NCBI RefSeq assembly: GCF_000204415.1
Contig: NC_015416.1
Span: 1,674,001-1,738,000 of the forward strand
DNA: 64,000 nt
Direction: 5' to 3'
DNA from: Methanothrix soehngenii GP6
Lineage (GTDB): Archaea > Halobacteriota > Methanosarcinia > Methanotrichales > Methanotrichaceae
Shown here one piece after another: positions 51,606 to 60,726 of the stretch. A program made the translations under genes and the position numbers. How positions within the stretch are numbered: the stretch's first letter is position 1; every line of letters begins with the position of its first letter. The notes beneath the pieces were generated by a model. That model made no database searches and was not told the DNA's origin. It saw only the letters and a list, made by a program, of their open reading frames with translations.

Positions 51606-52676
51606 TCAGACGGAATTCTCCGGGCCTCTGCTGGCATTGGTCTCCTGAATGATCATGTAGTTGAGCACTAAAAGTATGCAGATATTGCCGGCCAGGCCCA
51701 GCAGGGCAATAAATTGTGTCAGATAAAAGAGGATGACCTGCACTATGAATATCTGCACAAGAATGGCGTTCTTGAATATCCTGTAGGCCTCCAGGCGGGA
51801 GCTTTTCATCTTTATAATGGCATAGATGACCAGGATGGAGGATAGGGTGGCTGCAGCCAGTCCGGCCAGATCGAAGAACGATAGGCTGGGAAATATGGCT
51901 TCAAAACCTTTCTCCGAGTTAAGCCTGAGGTAAATGAGCATGAAGTCAAGGCCCAGGGTGAAGATGGACTGGAGGATGAAGAAGGCCATAACCACTCTTA
52001 TAAACCAGCTCTTTTTGATCAGCTTCCGGTAGTACCTGCGCATACGATACTTCGTGGCGGTGTAGATGTCGATCTTGGGCATGGGCACGCTATCGGTGCT
52101 ATGGAGAAGATCCTGCAGGGCTCGAGTCATTGGATTATTCTGGGAGCTCTCCTTTAGCAGAGCCAGGGCTTTTCTCCTCTCCAGATGATCCAGATCCTCC
52201 AAGACCGCTTCCTTTGCCAGCTCCAGTACATTTACCAGCCTCTCCTGCTCGGTGAGCTTTGGCTTATGGATGAAGGTCTGAATTGCCAGGTACAAAAGGG
52301 CGAATATTATGTAGATCAGGGCCACTGTGGGCTGAAAAAAGTAATCATTATCCCCGGTGATGAACTTGCCCAGCTCATCGATGAATGCGCCAAATCCCAG
52401 GCCTCCAATCACCGCCACCAGATAGTTGGCTGATTTGTTGATGTAGCCCAGATTGATGACCAGAGCAATCATCATCAGCACGCCGCCCAAGAGGACATGG
52501 GCGATATGCAAATGCCCCGGGCTAAGGCTCGGATATCCTGTTAGGGCGAGAAAGAAGCGTATTCCCAGGACGGAGCATACCGCTGTTACCAGGAATATCT
52601 CCAGCAGTGTTCCCGCTTCCAGGTTGCGCACGAAATGGCGGTTGAATGGATTATTCCTGCGGATGAATTCTCTCAT
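51606..52676 (-). CDS. Unknown multi-pass membrane protein
   Basis: A 356-residue protein with about eight or nine predicted membrane helices (for example LEIFLVTAVCSVLGIRFFLA and IYIIFALLYLAIQTFI), and a soluble central part (residues ~150-230) rich in Glu/Arg. No transport motif is recognised. It is 12 bases after the ABCE1 gene on the same strand, so it may be co-transcribed. Confidence 0.75.
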   Translation of the reverse strand: MREFIRRNNPFNRHFVRNLEAGTLLEIFLVTAVCSVLGIRFFLALTGYPSLSPGHLHIAHVLLGGVLMMIALVINLGYINKSANYLVAVIGGLGFGAFIDELGKFITGDNDYFFQPTVALIYIIFALLYLAIQTFIHKPKLTEQERLVNVLELAKEAVLEDLDHLERRKALALLKESSQNNPMTRALQDLLHSTDSVPMPKIDIYTATKYRMRRYYRKLIKKSWFIRVVMAFFILQSIFTLGLDFMLIYLRLNSEKGFEAIFPSLSFFDLAGLAAATLSSILVIYAIIKMKSSRLEAYRIFKNAILVQIFIVQVILFYLTQFIALLGLAGNICILLVLNYMIIQETNASRGPENSV

Positions 52677-52688
52677 TCTCCATTCACT

Positions 52689-54449
52689 TCATGCTTCTTC
52701 AATCTGATAATAATATTCTCCCTGCTCTTTTTGCATTCTGTCCAGCCTGGATTCCGGCTTGTTGACTCTGGGCCTGCGGGTCTCTTCATCGCGCCGGAAG
52801 GTTATGCCGATCCCTTTGAGGAAGGCGTTCATCCCCTCGCGCATCTCCAGCGGGGTATGGGCCACACCGAGGATTCCAGGAACGCCATCGAAGACCATCA
52901 GGCGCTCGCTGAGCAGATCGATCAGATAGATGTCATGATCCACCACCAGTACAGTCTTCTCAGTGGACTCGGCGAACCTTCTCATGACCTTGGCGGCCAG
53001 CATCCTCTGCTCCACGTCCAGATGGGCGGAAGGCTCGTCCAGTAGATAGAGGTCCGCCTCCCGGCTGAGGCAGGCAGTTATGGCCACTCTCTGCAGCTCC
53101 CCGCCTGAGAGCTCAGAGAGGATCTTATCTAAGAGGGGCTCGATGCCCATGGGCCTGAGGATCTCTGCCTGATAGTAACTGCTGTCAAATCCGTGCGTCA
53201 ATCCCCTCAGCATGCCCTCTACGGTCAATTCAGTGTCTGCTTTGAGGTACTGGGGCTTATAGGATATCTTCAGCTGGCTTTCAAAGCTGCCAGTTGTTGG
53301 CTTTTCCACTCCTGCCAGGATCTTGATGTAAGTGCTCTTCCCAATTCCATTGGGCCCCAAGATCCCCACCACCTCGCCCCGGCGGATGATCCCCGCCTCG
53401 GCCTCCAGCCGGAAGGAAGAATACTTCATGGCAAAAGCGTCATAGGCAATGAGGGATGGGATCTCCTTCTCTATTCGGGGGGCATGTACCTCGAAGTTGA
53501 TGGCGGTGTCGCGAAAGCGAACATTCTCCTCGGGCAGGTTGCCGCGAAGGTACTGGTTGATGCCCACCCGCACCCCTTTGGGCCTGGTTATCACGCCATA
53601 AGCACCGGGAACGCCATAGATGAGATGAACGTTTTCCGCCAGGAGGTCGAGCAGGGCCAGGTCGTGCTCAACCACCATCACCGCCTTATCTTTAGCCAGG
53701 CTCTGCAGTATGCGGGCGGAGTTGATGCGCTGGTGGATATCAAGGTACGGGCTGATCTCATCGAAGAAGTAGAAATCAGCGTCTTTTGCCGCCGCAGCTG
53801 CGATGGCCACCCTCTGCAGCTCGCCGCCGCTGAGGCTGGAGATGTCTCTGTCCATGAGCTTTGATATGCCCAAAGTCCCCGTCAGTTCGGCCAGGGCGCC
53901 CCTCTCATCAGTCTTTTCCAAGAGGCCCGAAACCATGCCTGAATAGCTCTTTGGGATGCGATCAACATACTGAGGCTTATAAGAGGTCTTGATCCCCTTA
54001 TCCACCACCTTCTTCAGATAGTCTCCCAGGATGGAGCCGGAGAAGCGCTGTAGCGCCTCCTCCCAGGATGCGTCTTTGCCCAGGTTCGGCCGGAGAATAC
54101 CGGAGAGAATGGATATCGCCGTGCTCTTTCCTATGCCGTTGGGGCCCAAAAGACCCGTGACCCTTCCCTCGATCGGCACAGGCAAGCCATAAAGGGCAAA
54201 GCCGTTCTGGCCGTATCTATGAACTGGATCCTCCATCTCCTCGGGCAGATTGGTGATGGTGATGGCTCCAAAGGGGCATTTGCGTACGCATATTCCACAG
54301 CCAACACAGAGGTTCTCAGTAATGAGGGGCTTGCCATCTGCAAACACGATGGTCTCGTCGCCCGTGCGGACCGGCGGGCAGAAGTATTCGCATTCTTTAG
54401 AGCATTTTCTCGGCTGGCATCGGTCGCGATTGATGATAGCTATCCTCAT
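52689..54449 (-). CDS. Ribosome recycling ATPase ABCE1 (Rli1)
   Basis: A 586-residue twin ABC ATPase that splits ribosomes after termination. The N terminus carries two Fe-S clusters (CQPRKCSKECEYFCPP and CVGCGICVRKCPFGAI). NBD1 and NBD2 each have GPNGIGKST Walker A and LSGGELQRVAI signature motifs, with a hinge region at the C terminus. Length fits. It is divergent from the nob1/gfcR operon and shares its neighbourhood with ribosome biogenesis genes. Confidence 0.96.
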   Translation of the reverse strand: MRIAIINRDRCQPRKCSKECEYFCPPVRTGDETIVFADGKPLITENLCVGCGICVRKCPFGAITITNLPEEMEDPVHRYGQNGFALYGLPVPIEGRVTGLLGPNGIGKSTAISILSGILRPNLGKDASWEEALQRFSGSILGDYLKKVVDKGIKTSYKPQYVDRIPKSYSGMVSGLLEKTDERGALAELTGTLGISKLMDRDISSLSGGELQRVAIAAAAAKDADFYFFDEISPYLDIHQRINSARILQSLAKDKAVMVVEHDLALLDLLAENVHLIYGVPGAYGVITRPKGVRVGINQYLRGNLPEENVRFRDTAINFEVHAPRIEKEIPSLIAYDAFAMKYSSFRLEAEAGIIRRGEVVGILGPNGIGKSTYIKILAGVEKPTTGSFESQLKISYKPQYLKADTELTVEGMLRGLTHGFDSSYYQAEILRPMGIEPLLDKILSELSGGELQRVAITACLSREADLYLLDEPSAHLDVEQRMLAAKVMRRFAESTEKTVLVVDHDIYLIDLLSERLMVFDGVPGILGVAHTPLEMREGMNAFLKGIGITFRRDEETRRPRVNKPESRLDRMQKEQGEYYYQIEEA

Positions 54450-54457
54450 GTTCTACC

Positions 54458-54895
54458 TCAATTGAGCAGTATTGTCCATGTGACCAGCCAGAGGTCAACT
54501 ACAATGAACTCCACGTATAGCCAGTCTTTGGTCTTGAAGCTGGCTGCATCTATCTTCAGCAGGGGATAGGCGACCCTCTGGAATAGAGAGGTGACCAGGA
54601 TTACTGATAGCAATATGAAATGCCAGGGGAATTCGCCTATCTCCCATGGATTCTCGCCCGTGGTGCTGGCAATATAGTAGCAGGCAAAGCCTGCCAGGAC
54701 TCCCAGAGCGGCGGCGAACACTGTCTTCACTATCCCATCCCGGCGGTCTTTCTTCCTGTCGGCAGCTGTCTTAGGCCTGGGCGGTTCTTTTTTCGTTTTC
54801 GTCTCCGTTTCCTTTGGCGCCGTCATCTTATTCTGTTCCGCTGCCAGCCCTCGCTCATCCTTTCTGCCAGACTTTTTCTCTTTCTTGGCCATCGG
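54458..54895 (-). CDS. Small membrane protein, possible EMC6-like
   Basis: About 145 residues. A highly charged Lys/Glu-rich N terminus of ~55 residues is followed by three predicted helices (VKTVFAAALGVLAGFACYYI, WHFILLSVILVTSLFQ, WLYVEFIVVDLWLVTWTILL). The FPWHFILLSVILVT ... FKTKDWLYVEFIV pattern recalls archaeal EMC6-like membrane proteins, a possible membrane-insertase subunit; this is from memory and unverified. The ATG at 54,895 or 54,910 can serve. It is 8 bases upstream of the ABCE1 gene, hence probably in its operon. Confidence 0.6.
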   Translation of the reverse strand, partial: PMAKKEKKSGRKDERGLAAEQNKMTAPKETETKTKKEPPRPKTAADRKKDRRDGIVKTVFAAALGVLAGFACYYIASTTGENPWEIGEFPWHFILLSVILVTSLFQRVAYPLLKIDAASFKTKDWLYVEFIVVDLWLVTWTILLN

Positions 54896-54973
54896 ATTTC
54901 CAGACCTCATTATATGATAATAGCGTTTTGGTCCGGGAAAAGTCCAAGTACTATAAACAAGAAGAGCAATTGC

Positions 54974-55432
54974 ATGTGTATGACCGTAGCGGACGCTTCG
55001 GTGTTCATCTGGGGCAAGAGGCCAGAAGGGGAGCTGATCACCGTCCCGGCGGTGGAGGCGGAGCTAAAGGATATAAGAGCAAGGTCCCGGCTCCATATAT
55101 ATGAGACCCGGGTGGAGAGCCCCACCACTATTGCCCTGAAAGCGGCCAGAGATGCGGCTGAACAGACGGGGGACATTCGTTCTCTCTCTGCGGCCGATCT
55201 GGAGGTCCTGGCCAAGGCACTGGAGTATAATGCTACTCTCGCTACCGACGACTATGCTCTGCAAAACGTCGCTCTTCACCTCGGCCTGAAGATCGAGCCC
55301 ATCGGCCAGCCCCGGATAAAGAAAGAGCGTAAATATGTCCAGAGGTGCCAGGGCTGCGGCCAGAGATTCGAGGGGGAAGCATGTCCTGATTGCGGAACTC
55401 CCGCCCGAAAGAAGAAAAGGTGTATGAGATGA
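54974..55432 (+). CDS. nob1: rRNA endonuclease Nob1
   Basis: A 152-residue PIN-domain nuclease with a C-terminal zinc ribbon that matures the 3' end of 16S rRNA. TVADASVFIWG holds the first catalytic Asp, ATDDYALQNVA a second and the zinc ribbon is CQGCGQRFEGEACPDCGTP. The ATG at 54,974 (or 54,980) starts the domain. Its stop overlaps the gfcR start by four bases (ATGA). Its placement opposite abce1 links ribosome assembly and recycling. Confidence 0.93.
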   Translation: MCMTVADASVFIWGKRPEGELITVPAVEAELKDIRARSRLHIYETRVESPTTIALKAARDAAEQTGDIRSLSAADLEVLAKALEYNATLATDDYALQNVALHLGLKIEPIGQPRIKKERKYVQRCQGCGQRFEGEACPDCGTPARKKKRCMR

Positions 55433-56046
55433 AAAATATTGAAAATTTGATGAAGAAGGCAACGGAACTTAAGGCAGAAGGACTGGTAGAGGGTCAGATC
55501 TCTGAGGAGCTGAATGTATCCGGAGAGACGGTGACCTGGCTTTTAACCCATGCCGAGAAGACGAGCACCTCCCCCGGCCCCAAGGATATATCGGTGGACT
55601 GGTCGGCCATAGGCCGAAGCGCCTTCAGGCTCAACCACATATCTGAGGCCATGACCGACATCATTTATGAGACCCTGGATGCCAATGAGAGCAGCGTGGA
55701 TGTGGTGGTGGGAATCGCTTTGAGCGGCCTGCCAATTGCCAGCATGGTGGCAAACGACCTGGCAGCGGAGCTGGCCGTTTACACCCCCAGCAAACAGATG
55801 ATCGCCCAGGAGAACAAGAGGGCCAAGGGCAACCTGAGCTCCAACTTCTCCGATGTCCAGGACAAGGACTGCATCATCGTCGATGACGTGGTGACATCCG
55901 GTCAGACCCTGGAGGAAGCAGTGGAATATCTGGATGAGCACGGGGCAAGGATCAATGCCATCGCCGTCCTGATCGACAAGAAAGGCACTGAAGAGATCGC
56001 CGGAGTGCCAGTGGTCTCCCTGCTGAAGGTCATGAGGGTGAACTAG
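55429..56046 (+). CDS. gfcR: GfcR-type orotate phosphoribosyltransferase-like regulator
   Basis: A 205-residue protein. Residues 1-45 form a helix-turn-helix (LKAEGLVEGQISEELNVSGE) and the rest is a phosphoribosyltransferase fold with PRPP loop DCIIVDDVVTSGQT. Such proteins include haloarchaeal GfcR, a regulator of sugar catabolism, so a regulator that senses a sugar phosphate or PRPP is likely, not a PyrE enzyme. The ATG at 55,429 overlaps the nob1 stop (ATGA). Confidence 0.88.
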   Translation: MKNIENLMKKATELKAEGLVEGQISEELNVSGETVTWLLTHAEKTSTSPGPKDISVDWSAIGRSAFRLNHISEAMTDIIYETLDANESSVDVVVGIALSGLPIASMVANDLAAELAVYTPSKQMIAQENKRAKGNLSSNFSDVQDKDCIIVDDVVTSGQTLEEAVEYLDEHGARINAIAVLIDKKGTEEIAGVPVVSLLKVMRVN

Positions 56047-56146
56047 AGGCGAGATTCGAGAGATTATTCTGATGGTCAGCAATGTCTGGCCATTTGGAAA
56101 ACCTTTTAGCAATCCTCGCCCTTCTCCCGGCAAAAGCTGATGTGCC

Positions 56147-58876
56147 ATGTTCACCGAGGACGAATATCGATTGGACTTCTTCATTGAGGAAGGATTCCAT
56201 CATAAGAAGTGCGAGAAATGCGGCAAATTCTTCTGGACCAGGGACGGGAGCAGGAAGACCTGCGGTGATCCGCCCTGTGATCCCTATACCTTCATTGGCT
56301 CTCCCATATTCAAGCGCCAGCATAGCCTGGATGAAATGCGCGAGCATTATCTGGGCTTCTTCGAGGCCCGGGGGCATACCCGGATCAAGAGGTATCCGGT
56401 GGCGGCCAGGTGGCGAGATGACATCTATCTGACCATTGCTTCCATCGCCGATTTTCAGCCTTTTGTTACCTCAGGGCAGGTACCGCCGCCAGCCAACCCC
56501 CTGACCATCAGCCAGCCCTGCATCCGTTTAGACGACCTGGATTCAGTGGGGCGGAGCGGGCGGCATCTCACTACCTTTGAGATGATGGCCCACCACGTAT
56601 TCAACACCCCGGATAGGGAGATCTACTGGAAGGACCGGACTGTGCGGCTTTGTGACGAGCTGCTCGTTGGCCTGGGGATGGATCCTCTGGCGGTGACCTA
56701 CAAGGAGAATCCCTGGGCCGGTGGGGGCAATGCCGGGCCGAGCGTGGAGGTTATGGTGGGCGGCCTGGAGCTGGCCACTCTGGTGTTCATGGATCTGGTG
56801 GCCGCGCCTGCGGGCGCTGTAGAGATCAAGGGCGAGCGCTATGAAAAGATGAAAAACTATATCGTTGACACCGGCTACGGCCTGGAGAGGTTTGTCTGGG
56901 CCTCTAATGGTGCTCCCACCATCTATGACGCCATATTCCCTGACCTGGTAAGGCAGGTGGCAGACCTGGCTGGCGTAGAGCACAACCTGGATGACCCGGA
57001 GTATGCGGAGATCTTCGCCCAGAACGCCCGCCTGGCTGGAATGGTGGACCTGGACGAGTACAGTATGTCTGACCTGCGGGCGAAGATCGCAGGCAGCATA
57101 GGCATTGATCCCGGGCGGCTGGAGAAGGCCATTCTTCCCATGGAGCGGGTCTATGCGGTGGTCGACCACACCCGTTGCCTGGCCTATATGCTGGGAGACG
57201 GTATCATCCCCTCCAATGTTAAGGGCGGCTACCTCTCCCGGCTGGTAATTCGCCGCACTCTGCGGCTGATGAAAGAGCTGGGCCTGCGACTGCCCCTGGC
57301 CGACCTGGTCCAGCTTCAGATCTCACGCCTGGATTATCCAGACTGGGAGGAGTCTTTCGCTACCATCAGGGATATCCTGGACCAGGAGGAGCAGAAGTAT
57401 GCCGAGACCCTGGAGAAGGGCATGCGCCTGGTTCGAAAGACGGCGGAGAGCTATCTGAAGAAGAATGAGCCTGTGCCCCTCTCGGAGATGATCGCCCTCT
57501 ATGATACGCACGGCATCCCTCCGGAGATCGCCCGCGAGGCAGCGGTGCAGATGGGAGCTCAGGTGGAGCTGCCGGACAACTTCTATTCACTGGTTGCGAA
57601 AAAGCACATCCGAGCGGAGCCGGAGGAGGAGAAAAAGCCTCCCATACCGGGCAAGACGGAGCTGCTCTTCTATGAGAATCCATTCGAGCAGGAGTTCGAG
57701 GCAGAAGTTCTGGATGTGGTGGAGGGGGCGGCCATCCTGGACCGGACGCTTCTCTACCCGGAGGGTGGAGGCCAGCCTGCTGATCATGGCACCCTGGAGA
57801 AGGATGGGCAGCTGTTCCAGGTAACAGACGTCCAGAAGTCAGGGGATGTGGTCTTGCATAAGCTGGCCGAGCCCGGCTGCCTGGCCAAAGGGGATCGCGT
57901 TAAGGGAAAGGTGGACATGCTTCGCCGTCTGGCCCATGCCCGGCATCATACCGCCACGCACCTGGTACACGACTCGGCCAAAAGGGTATTGGGCAAGCAC
58001 ATATGGCAGGCGGGGGCCCAGAAGAGCGAGGACCGGGCCCGGCTGGATATATCTCACTTCAAGAGGATCACCGATGCTGAGCTGAAGGCGATAGAGCTGG
58101 AGGCCAACCGCAGGGTGATGGAGCTGGTCCCGGTGGACACCCAGTTTCTCCCCCGCACCGAGGCGGAGAAGCTCTTCGGCTTCGAGCTCTACCAGGGCGG
58201 TGTGCCGCCGGGGAAGCTCATCCGGGTGGTGCGGGTGGGAAGCGACATTGAGGCCTGCGCAGGGACTCATGTCACCAATACCGGCATGATAGGAATGATC
58301 AAGATCCTGAGGGCGGAGAGAGTCCAGGACGGGGTGGAGAGGGTAGAGTTTGCTGCCGGAGAGGCGGCTGTGCGAGCGTCTCAGGCCAGGGACGACCTGC
58401 TGGCCGGTGCGGCAGGCATCCTGCGGGTGCCAAACGAGCAGCTCCCCCGGACTGCGGAGAGGTTCTTTGAGGAGTGGAAGGAGCAGCAAAAGGAGATCGA
58501 GCGGCTGAAAGAGGATTTGGCTGCTGCCAGGCTGAAGACCCTGGTCTCCGAGGCGGAGACCATAGACGGCCTACGGGTCATTGTGCAGAAGATGGGCAAT
58601 GCGGATATCGATGAGCTGCTCAAGGCCGCTGCCCTTCTGGCGGAAGAGGACTGCGTGGCCCTGCTGGGCTCGAAGACCGGAAAGCTGGTAGCAGCTGTGG
58701 GCCAGTCTGGCCTCTCAAAGGGCGTCAAGGCGGGGAGCATAATCAAGGCAGCAGCCAAAGTACTGGGCGGCGGGGGCGGCGGCAGGCCCCAGCTGGCCCA
58801 GGGCGGCGGGCCGGATACAGAGAGGCTGGAGGAAGCCCTGGCCGCGGGGAAGGAGGCGATCCGGGCTGGGGCCTGA
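56147..58876 (+). CDS. alaS: Alanyl-tRNA synthetase
   Basis: A 909-residue class II synthetase with an archaeal N-terminal zinc-like extension (CEKCGKFFWTRDGSRKTC), class II motif 2 and 3 region, editing domain motifs HARHHTATHLVH and CAGTHVTNTGMIG, and a C-terminal dimerisation helix. It charges tRNA-Ala and clears mischarged serine or glycine. The ATG at 56,147 gives MFTEDEYRLDFF, the usual archaeal start. Its last ~110 bases are duplicated downstream at 59,757. Confidence 0.96.
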   Translation: MFTEDEYRLDFFIEEGFHHKKCEKCGKFFWTRDGSRKTCGDPPCDPYTFIGSPIFKRQHSLDEMREHYLGFFEARGHTRIKRYPVAARWRDDIYLTIASIADFQPFVTSGQVPPPANPLTISQPCIRLDDLDSVGRSGRHLTTFEMMAHHVFNTPDREIYWKDRTVRLCDELLVGLGMDPLAVTYKENPWAGGGNAGPSVEVMVGGLELATLVFMDLVAAPAGAVEIKGERYEKMKNYIVDTGYGLERFVWASNGAPTIYDAIFPDLVRQVADLAGVEHNLDDPEYAEIFAQNARLAGMVDLDEYSMSDLRAKIAGSIGIDPGRLEKAILPMERVYAVVDHTRCLAYMLGDGIIPSNVKGGYLSRLVIRRTLRLMKELGLRLPLADLVQLQISRLDYPDWEESFATIRDILDQEEQKYAETLEKGMRLVRKTAESYLKKNEPVPLSEMIALYDTHGIPPEIAREAAVQMGAQVELPDNFYSLVAKKHIRAEPEEEKKPPIPGKTELLFYENPFEQEFEAEVLDVVEGAAILDRTLLYPEGGGQPADHGTLEKDGQLFQVTDVQKSGDVVLHKLAEPGCLAKGDRVKGKVDMLRRLAHARHHTATHLVHDSAKRVLGKHIWQAGAQKSEDRARLDISHFKRITDAELKAIELEANRRVMELVPVDTQFLPRTEAEKLFGFELYQGGVPPGKLIRVVRVGSDIEACAGTHVTNTGMIGMIKILRAERVQDGVERVEFAAGEAAVRASQARDDLLAGAAGILRVPNEQLPRTAERFFEEWKEQQKEIERLKEDLAAARLKTLVSEAETIDGLRVIVQKMGNADIDELLKAAALLAEEDCVALLGSKTGKLVAAVGQSGLSKGVKAGSIIKAAAKVLGGGGGGRPQLAQGGGPDTERLEEALAAGKEAIRAGA

Positions 58877-58891
58877 TTTTCTCCGTTTATT
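58781..58891. repeat. alaS 3'-end direct repeat, original copy
   Basis: The last ~95 coding bases of alaS, the stop, and TTTTCTCCGTTTATTA after it match 59,757-59,870 at above 90 per cent by eye. In this copy it is part of the intact gene. Confidence 0.8.
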
Positions 58892-58932
58892 AATATTTTC
58901 CCTCTCTGAATGCTCGCTGATGATCAGATTTT

Positions 58933-59250
58933 ATGGCGAGCGATCAGCATATTTTTGGCGGTCCTTACATTTATATCAAAAGAGCATCAAATAGCATCAT
59001 TGTGAACAACGAAGAGCTGTTGGAAAGGATAACTATAAACCCCAAGATAATGGTGGGCAAACCTGTCATCAGAGGTACAAGACTTACAGTGGAGTACATC
59101 CTTGGACTCCTGGCTCATGGCATCAGTATGGAGGCGATTCTGGAAGAATATCCCGGCCTGGCAAAGGACGACATATATGCCAGTCTCCTCTTTGCCTCTA
59201 AGAGCCTGCAGGATGCCTCCTTTGTTCCCCTCGGCGCTGAGGCCGTTTAG
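58933..59250 (+). CDS. DUF433 antitoxin
   Basis: Up to 105 residues. The core RITINPKIMVGKPVIRGTRLTVEYILGLLAHG is the standard DUF433 signature (V-G-K-P-x-I-x-G-T-R), a short DNA-binding antitoxin. The first ~28 residues from ATG at 58,933 are not conserved; a GTG at 59,001 may be the true start. It is directly joined to the DUF5615 toxin gene with no gap. Antitoxin normally binds toxin and represses the operon. Confidence 0.85.
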   Translation: MASDQHIFGGPYIYIKRASNSIIVNNEELLERITINPKIMVGKPVIRGTRLTVEYILGLLAHGISMEAILEEYPGLAKDDIYASLLFASKSLQDASFVPLGAEAV

Positions 59251-59610
59251 ATGCGATTCCTGGTGGATGAGTGTGTGGGACCTTCTGTCGTGCGCTGGCT
59301 GCGTGATAATAATCATGATGCATCTTCTGCTTTCGAGGATTGCCGGGGGTGGGAAGACGAACGCATCCTTGAAAAAGCCTGCACAGAAGGGCGCATAGTA
59401 GTAACCATGGATAAGGATTTTGGAGATATGATCTTTCGAATGAAATTGCCTCATCGCGGGATTATATTGCTTCGCAGCGCTTATTGTGGTCCATCCGATA
59501 AGATATCGATGATGAAAAAGGTCCTTTCCCTGGATGAATCGGATCTATCCGGTCGCTTCGTAGTGGTAACTGAGACCGCGATAAGGATCTCAGGAGCTAT
59601 CACTGATTAA
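59251..59610 (+). CDS. DUF5615 PIN-like toxin
   Basis: A 119-residue PIN-fold RNase candidate. MRFLVDECVGPSVVRWLRDN holds the first acidic pair, and TMDKDFGDMIF the later conserved acids, both typical of DUF5615 toxins paired with DUF433. It begins immediately after the antitoxin stop. Bracketing by the alaS-end repeats suggests the pair arrived as a unit. Confidence 0.87.
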   Translation: MRFLVDECVGPSVVRWLRDNNHDASSAFEDCRGWEDERILEKACTEGRIVVTMDKDFGDMIFRMKLPHRGIILLRSAYCGPSDKISMMKKVLSLDESDLSGRFVVVTETAIRISGAITD

Positions 59611-59756
59611 ACGATTATGGGATTAAAGCGCTGGAGAAGAGGTTTAAAAATATTAGTATTAAAATTGCAAAAGCATGGACAATTGTGAGTTGATGGGATA
59701 AAGGCGTCCGGACAGGTTAGAACTTTCTGCTTAAAGTAGCGGCTCTGCTCGTCGGT
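59611..59756. other. Gap after the toxin
   Basis: About 145 bases; an AT-rich patch at 59,640-59,680 is followed by GC-rich sequence. No gene seen. It forms the right flank of the TA cassette before the alaS-end copy. Confidence 0.4.
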
Positions 59757-59870
59757 GGCAGGCCGGGGGCTGGCCCAGGGCGGCGGGCCGGATACAGAGA
59801 GGCTGGAGGAAGCCCTGGCGGCGGGGAGGGAGGCGATCCGGGCAGGGGCCTGAATCTTCTCCGTTTCTTA
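59757..59870. repeat. alaS 3'-end direct repeat, fragment copy
   Basis: Copies 58,781-58,891 with few changes, including the stop codon and the following TTCTCCGTTT. It has no coding role here. It ends 6 bases before dispersed repeat copy B. With the intact alaS end, it brackets the ~870-base segment bearing the TA pair. Confidence 0.85.
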
Positions 59871-59876
59871 AATCGG

Positions 59877-60036
59877 CTCTTTGTTGAATTATATGGGTGA
59901 GATCCGGCAGAGATTATGGCCTTTGTTCCTTTGCGTCTCTCTGGTTGGGTCAGAGCATCGCGGTTCACCACAGAGGCGAAAAGATACAGAGAATTTGCGA
60001 TTCAAAGTTCACCCGTGCTACATAGCGAGGAGCCTG
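59877..60036. repeat. Dispersed repeat, copy B
   Basis: Matches 4,741-4,899 in the same orientation (about 80 per cent by eye), with shared GGTTGGGTCAGAGCAT and CCACAGAGGCGAAAAGA. It is placed directly after a gene 3' end, as is copy A after nreA, so this repeat family may prefer sites after genes. Confidence 0.7.
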
Positions 60037-60086
60037 GTTCATACTCGTCGTAGATCGGTTTGATTGGATTACAGATAACGGATTTT

Positions 60087-60180
60087 AGCCACAAAGAGCA
60101 CAAAGGCCTCGCAAAGGTTAATCCAGTTCTTGATAGCCCAATAATCCTTTGGTGCGGTCTTTGAGTCCTTTGTGTGCTGG
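60087..60180. repeat. Imperfect long palindrome
   Basis: GCCACAAAGAGCACAAAGGC-type sequence near 60,087-60,117 is partly mirrored by CCTTTGGTGCGG ... CCTTTGTGTGCTGG near 60,147-60,180, separated by ~30 bases. It could fold to a long stem. Sequences of this general kind occur as intergenic repeats in many environmental genomes. No coding. Confidence 0.5.
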
Positions 60181-60426
60181 ATAGATTTCGTTTCCATTCA
60201 AAAAATCCATCGACCTCTCCCAAAAACTGCGTATTCTCGATCTGGCAAGATTGCTTGAACCGAACCATCTAAGCCATCAAATCTCCAAACAGAACATTCT
60301 CCAAGGGATTTACCGCCAGACTCTCTCAGGATGAGCAAGTTCGTTCGCCTCGCTTTTTAAATATCGTTCCATCCCGGTTTGATCCACTGTCTAGGCAGAG
60401 CACCTGATTGATAAAGGAGCCAGATA
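60181..60426. other. Non-coding gap before the wHTH gene
   Basis: About 245 bases with no gene. It should hold the promoter of the following operon; AAATATCG and similar AT-rich words near 60,358 are the best candidates. Confidence 0.35.
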
Positions 60427-60690
60427 ATGAGAGCGATCAGAGAATACTTAAAGCATAAACCATGTCTGAGGGGCCAGATCCTCGATCGGGGCGAACTGAA
60501 GCGCGTGGCCCAGGCCTGCGGATTGAGCCCTCAGGAGGCCAGAATGGAGCTGAGACGCTTGGGTTTCATCCTGACCCGGAACAATCACGGCCTGCCCGTC
60601 TGGACGATTCCTAAAGCCGATCGGTCGGAGGGCATGGCCAGCAATGAAATGCTCAACCGGGCTTCTAAAAGGGGCAGCCTGACAGGCTAA
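60427..60690 (+). CDS. Small winged-helix-like protein
   Basis: An 87-residue basic protein with a winged-helix pattern (GELKRVAQACGLSPQEARMEL ... NHGLPVWTIP). It ends before the ABC ATPase and in the same reading frame, separated only by one TAA, so it may regulate the transporter. Function unproven. Confidence 0.6.
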   Translation: MRAIREYLKHKPCLRGQILDRGELKRVAQACGLSPQEARMELRRLGFILTRNNHGLPVWTIPKADRSEGMASNEMLNRASKRGSLTG

Positions 60691-60726
60691 CGGAAAATAT
60701 ATGAAGATAAAAAAGATAAGAGAGAG

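Noticed and set aside
59717-59971. 84-codon minus-strand frame
   Set aside because: Antisense across the alaS-end copy and repeat B; Pro/Arg-rich from GC-rich repeat sequence.
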